Below, piece after piece: positions 62,187 to 64,000 of a stretch of 64,000 bases of DNA. The notes under the pieces are model-generated. The model saw only the letters and a list, made by a program, of their open reading frames with translations. It did no database searches and was not told the origin of the DNA. The stretch's first letter is position 1. Each line of letters starts with the position of its first letter. The stretch is from Paenibacillus sp. yr247. GTDB lineage: Bacteria > Bacillota > Bacilli > Paenibacillales > NBRC-103111. The stretch is taken from the NCBI RefSeq assembly GCF_900103825.1, contig NZ_FNIF01000002.1, positions 639,566 through 703,565 of the forward strand. The letters run 5' to 3'. The position numbers and the translations under genes are program-made.

Positions 62187-64000
62187 CTATCTATTTCGGA
62201 GAAAAGGTGTCAAATCACCTAGATAGAACACATCTAGGTGATGAAGGGCACGGGTGCAAGCAGTGTAGAACAGCTTGCGCTCCTTCGCCTCCGCGTAGAC
62301 GGCTTCCCCGGCATCATAGAGAATAACCGCATCGAACTCGAGCCCTTTGGCGAGGTACGCCGGCAAGATCATGACGCCTGCCTCATAGTGCAGCGTCTCT
62401 TTTGTAATCCGCGCAAGGCCTGGCAGCAGCGGCTTCAATCTGGCGTGCGCTGCCCCAGTCTCGCGCTCGGTCTTGCAAATGATCGCGACGGAGCTTGCGC
62501 CGCCGCCCTTACGGGCTAGTGCCGCCTCAGCCACGAGGCGGTTGAGCTCGGTCTCGTCCGCCGCGCGCAGGAGGCGCGGCGGCTCGCCGCTGCGGCTGAA
62601 CGGCTCAATCGGTTCGCCGTTCGGCAGCACGCGACTAGCGAAATCGACGATTTCGCGCGTCGAACGGTAGCTCTTGACGAGGCGGATCGTCTCCGTCTCG
62701 TCCTCCTTCATCAGCTCGCTAATGGAGGAATACTGGCTCGTTTGCCCCTCGCCATCCATACTGCTCGCGTTCGCGTGCGTGAAGATCCCTTGGTTCCAGT
62801 CTCCCAGCAGGGTAAACCGGGCGCGTGGAAACAGTTTCTTCAGGTACGCGTAGTGAAACGGCGAATAGTCCTGCGCCTCATCCACGAGACAATAGCGGAT
62901 AGTACCTACGCGCAGTTGGCCCTCTACGAGACCTTTCAGATACACAAGAGGTGTTGCATCTTCGTAATGCAGCACCCCTCCAGCAAGCGCATCAGCCGAG
63001 AAGGCGCTTATGGTATCCCAAGCAGCAGGTAGACGCTGCTCGGCTTTGTGTGTAAGCTCTTGGTGTAATTCCCTATTCGTGTAAAGATCTTGGTACATCC
63101 CGAGCACGTCTACGTAGGCGAGCTTTCGCGCCTTTTCCTTGAGAGGGGCAATGGCTTTATGCGCTTTAATCTTACTCATCTTTTTCATCTCAGGCTCGGT
63201 GCCCATATATTTCGGCTCCCGCACCATTTTACGATAAAACCGTTTCTGCGCATCCGCTTGGATCTCATCCAGTTTCTCCAGCATCCACTCCGACAATTGC
63301 TCCATGCGTTCTCCCAGAGCAAGAATGGATGACTTGCCGTAAAACCGTTCGCTGAGCTCGTCCGCAGTAATCAACACTTTCTGTCCAACCGATAGATCGA
63401 GGAAACGGATTCCGCCATGTTTCAGCTTCTCACCGTAGGCCTCAATCACACTGAGGAAGGCTGCGGATGTTTTGTACTGGATGCTTTGCAGACGCGCTGC
63501 ATAGGCGGGATCTTGATCCGTGCCTGTAAGGATGAACTCAAGTTGATCGTACGGATCTTCAATCGTCAGACCCGTGTCGGTTAATTTATGGGTTAAATAA
63601 TCTTGGAATGTCGTTTGCTGCATGGTCGCTTCGCCTAGCTCCGGAAGTACGTGAGAGACGTAGTCGCTGAACAGCGAGTTCGGCGAGAACAGAATCATAT
63701 TGTCGGCGCTGAGCGTCGTCCGATATTTGTAAAGCAGATACGCGATGCGCTGCAGCGCGACAGAGGTTTTACCGCTGCCAGCGGCGCCCTGCACGACAAG
63801 CACCTTATGCCGATCATCGCGAATGATCTGATTTTGCTCGCGTTGAATCGTCGTGACGATGCTGTGCATCTTCTCGTCAGCACTGCGGCTCAGCATCTGT
63901 TGAAGCATTTCGTCCCCAATGGAGATCCCTGTATCGAACACATCCTGGAGCACGCCGGCTTTGATGATGTACTGGCGCTTGAGCATCAGCTCGCCGCTGA
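62187..64000 (-). CDS. helD: RNA polymerase recycling helicase-like motor HelD (5' end outside window)
   Basis: The visible 604 residues cover most of a UvrD/PcrA-like ATPase of the HelD type, which removes stalled or idle RNA polymerase. The frame is open to the window edge (SGELMLKRQY), so the N-terminal coiled coil is missing. Walker A GAAGSGKTSVALQRIAYLLY, Walker B-like CLVDEAQDYSPFHYAYL, motif III GDWNQGIF, and the late motifs VKSYRSTREIVDFA and KGLEFDAVILYDA are present, ending YTACTRALHHLDVFYLG. It is the only transcript from the right side. Normal HelD length is about 750-780 residues. Confidence 0.92.
   Translation of the reverse strand, partial: SGELMLKRQYIIKAGVLQDVFDTGISIGDEMLQQMLSRSADEKMHSIVTTIQREQNQIIRDDRHKVLVVQGAAGSGKTSVALQRIAYLLYKYRTTLSADNMILFSPNSLFSDYVSHVLPELGEATMQQTTFQDYLTHKLTDTGLTIEDPYDQLEFILTGTDQDPAYAARLQSIQYKTSAAFLSVIEAYGEKLKHGGIRFLDLSVGQKVLITADELSERFYGKSSILALGERMEQLSEWMLEKLDEIQADAQKRFYRKMVREPKYMGTEPEMKKMSKIKAHKAIAPLKEKARKLAYVDVLGMYQDLYTNRELHQELTHKAEQRLPAAWDTISAFSADALAGGVLHYEDATPLVYLKGLVEGQLRVGTIRYCLVDEAQDYSPFHYAYLKKLFPRARFTLLGDWNQGIFTHANASSMDGEGQTSQYSSISELMKEDETETIRLVKSYRSTREIVDFASRVLPNGEPIEPFSRSGEPPRLLRAADETELNRLVAEAALARKGGGASSVAIICKTERETGAAHARLKPLLPGLARITKETLHYEAGVMILPAYLAKGLEFDAVILYDAGEAVYAEAKERKLFYTACTRALHHLDVFYLGDLTPFLRNR

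Overview
The window looks like a chromosomal segment of an endospore-forming, Paenibacillus-like member of the Bacillales. Three spore germinant-receptor operons, a YjcZ-type sporulation microprotein, a YlxY-like deacetylase homologue, Gram-positive AGGAGG-type ribosome binding sites, frequent TTG/GTG starts and many intrinsic terminators support this. No rRNA, tRNA, CRISPR array, transposase or phage gene was recognised. Taxonomy is inferred from protein content only.

Layout. 0-7 kb: end of an unknown gene, a selenium module (mnmH-selD), a ring-cleaving dioxygenase, an ECF sigma/anti-sigma pair and a secreted protein with three COG4315-type repeats. 6.9-19 kb: two four-gene germinant-receptor operons (A-C-small D-B) on the plus strand, separated by a nitroreductase, a stand-alone LigD-type polymerase and a cardiolipin synthase. 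19-22.5 kb: a ParM-like actin divergent from a membrane M23 peptidase-bactofilin pair, then a HAD hydrolase. 22.6-28.8 kb: an ABC exporter divergent from a NarL-type two-component system, a coiled-coil protein and an MFS transporter. 28.9-35.2 kb: glutamate synthase (gltB-gltD). 35.4-42.4 kb: a DUF218 protein, HD hydrolase, thymidine kinase, glycolipid glycosyltransferase, a small membrane protein, two NodB-type deacetylase homologues and an NlpC/P60 peptidase. 42.5-45.4 kb: a seven-repeat YCF48-like lipoprotein and a second M23-bactofilin pair. 45.4-49.3 kb: a decaying block (truncated leucyl aminopeptidase, deleted PfkB kinase, frameshifted LplB-type permease, ABC ATPase stub) that keeps an intact metallophosphoesterase and LacI regulator. 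49.3-57.2 kb: DUF445 protein, a TrmB-HD pair, and a five-gene secreted protein-ABC-two-component operon. 57.4-61.1 kb: a third germinant-receptor operon (B-A-C, minus strand). The end holds bluB, yjcZ and a partial helD.

The most system-like observation is the duplicated M23 peptidase-bactofilin module, about 23 kb apart. In both copies the peptidase has a short cytoplasmic N-terminus with the same motif, one membrane helix, a coiled coil and a LytM domain, followed directly by a bactofilin. A ParM-like actin lies divergently beside copy 1. This suggests cytoskeleton-positioned peptidoglycan hydrolases. A second unusual signal is a family of about 40-bp tandem hairpin repeats, three units at each of two loci, placed in the same orientation immediately upstream of a downstream gene's Shine-Dalgarno sequence (the 26.1 kb response regulator and gltD). 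A third is the concentrated gene decay between bactofilin 2 and the DUF445 gene.
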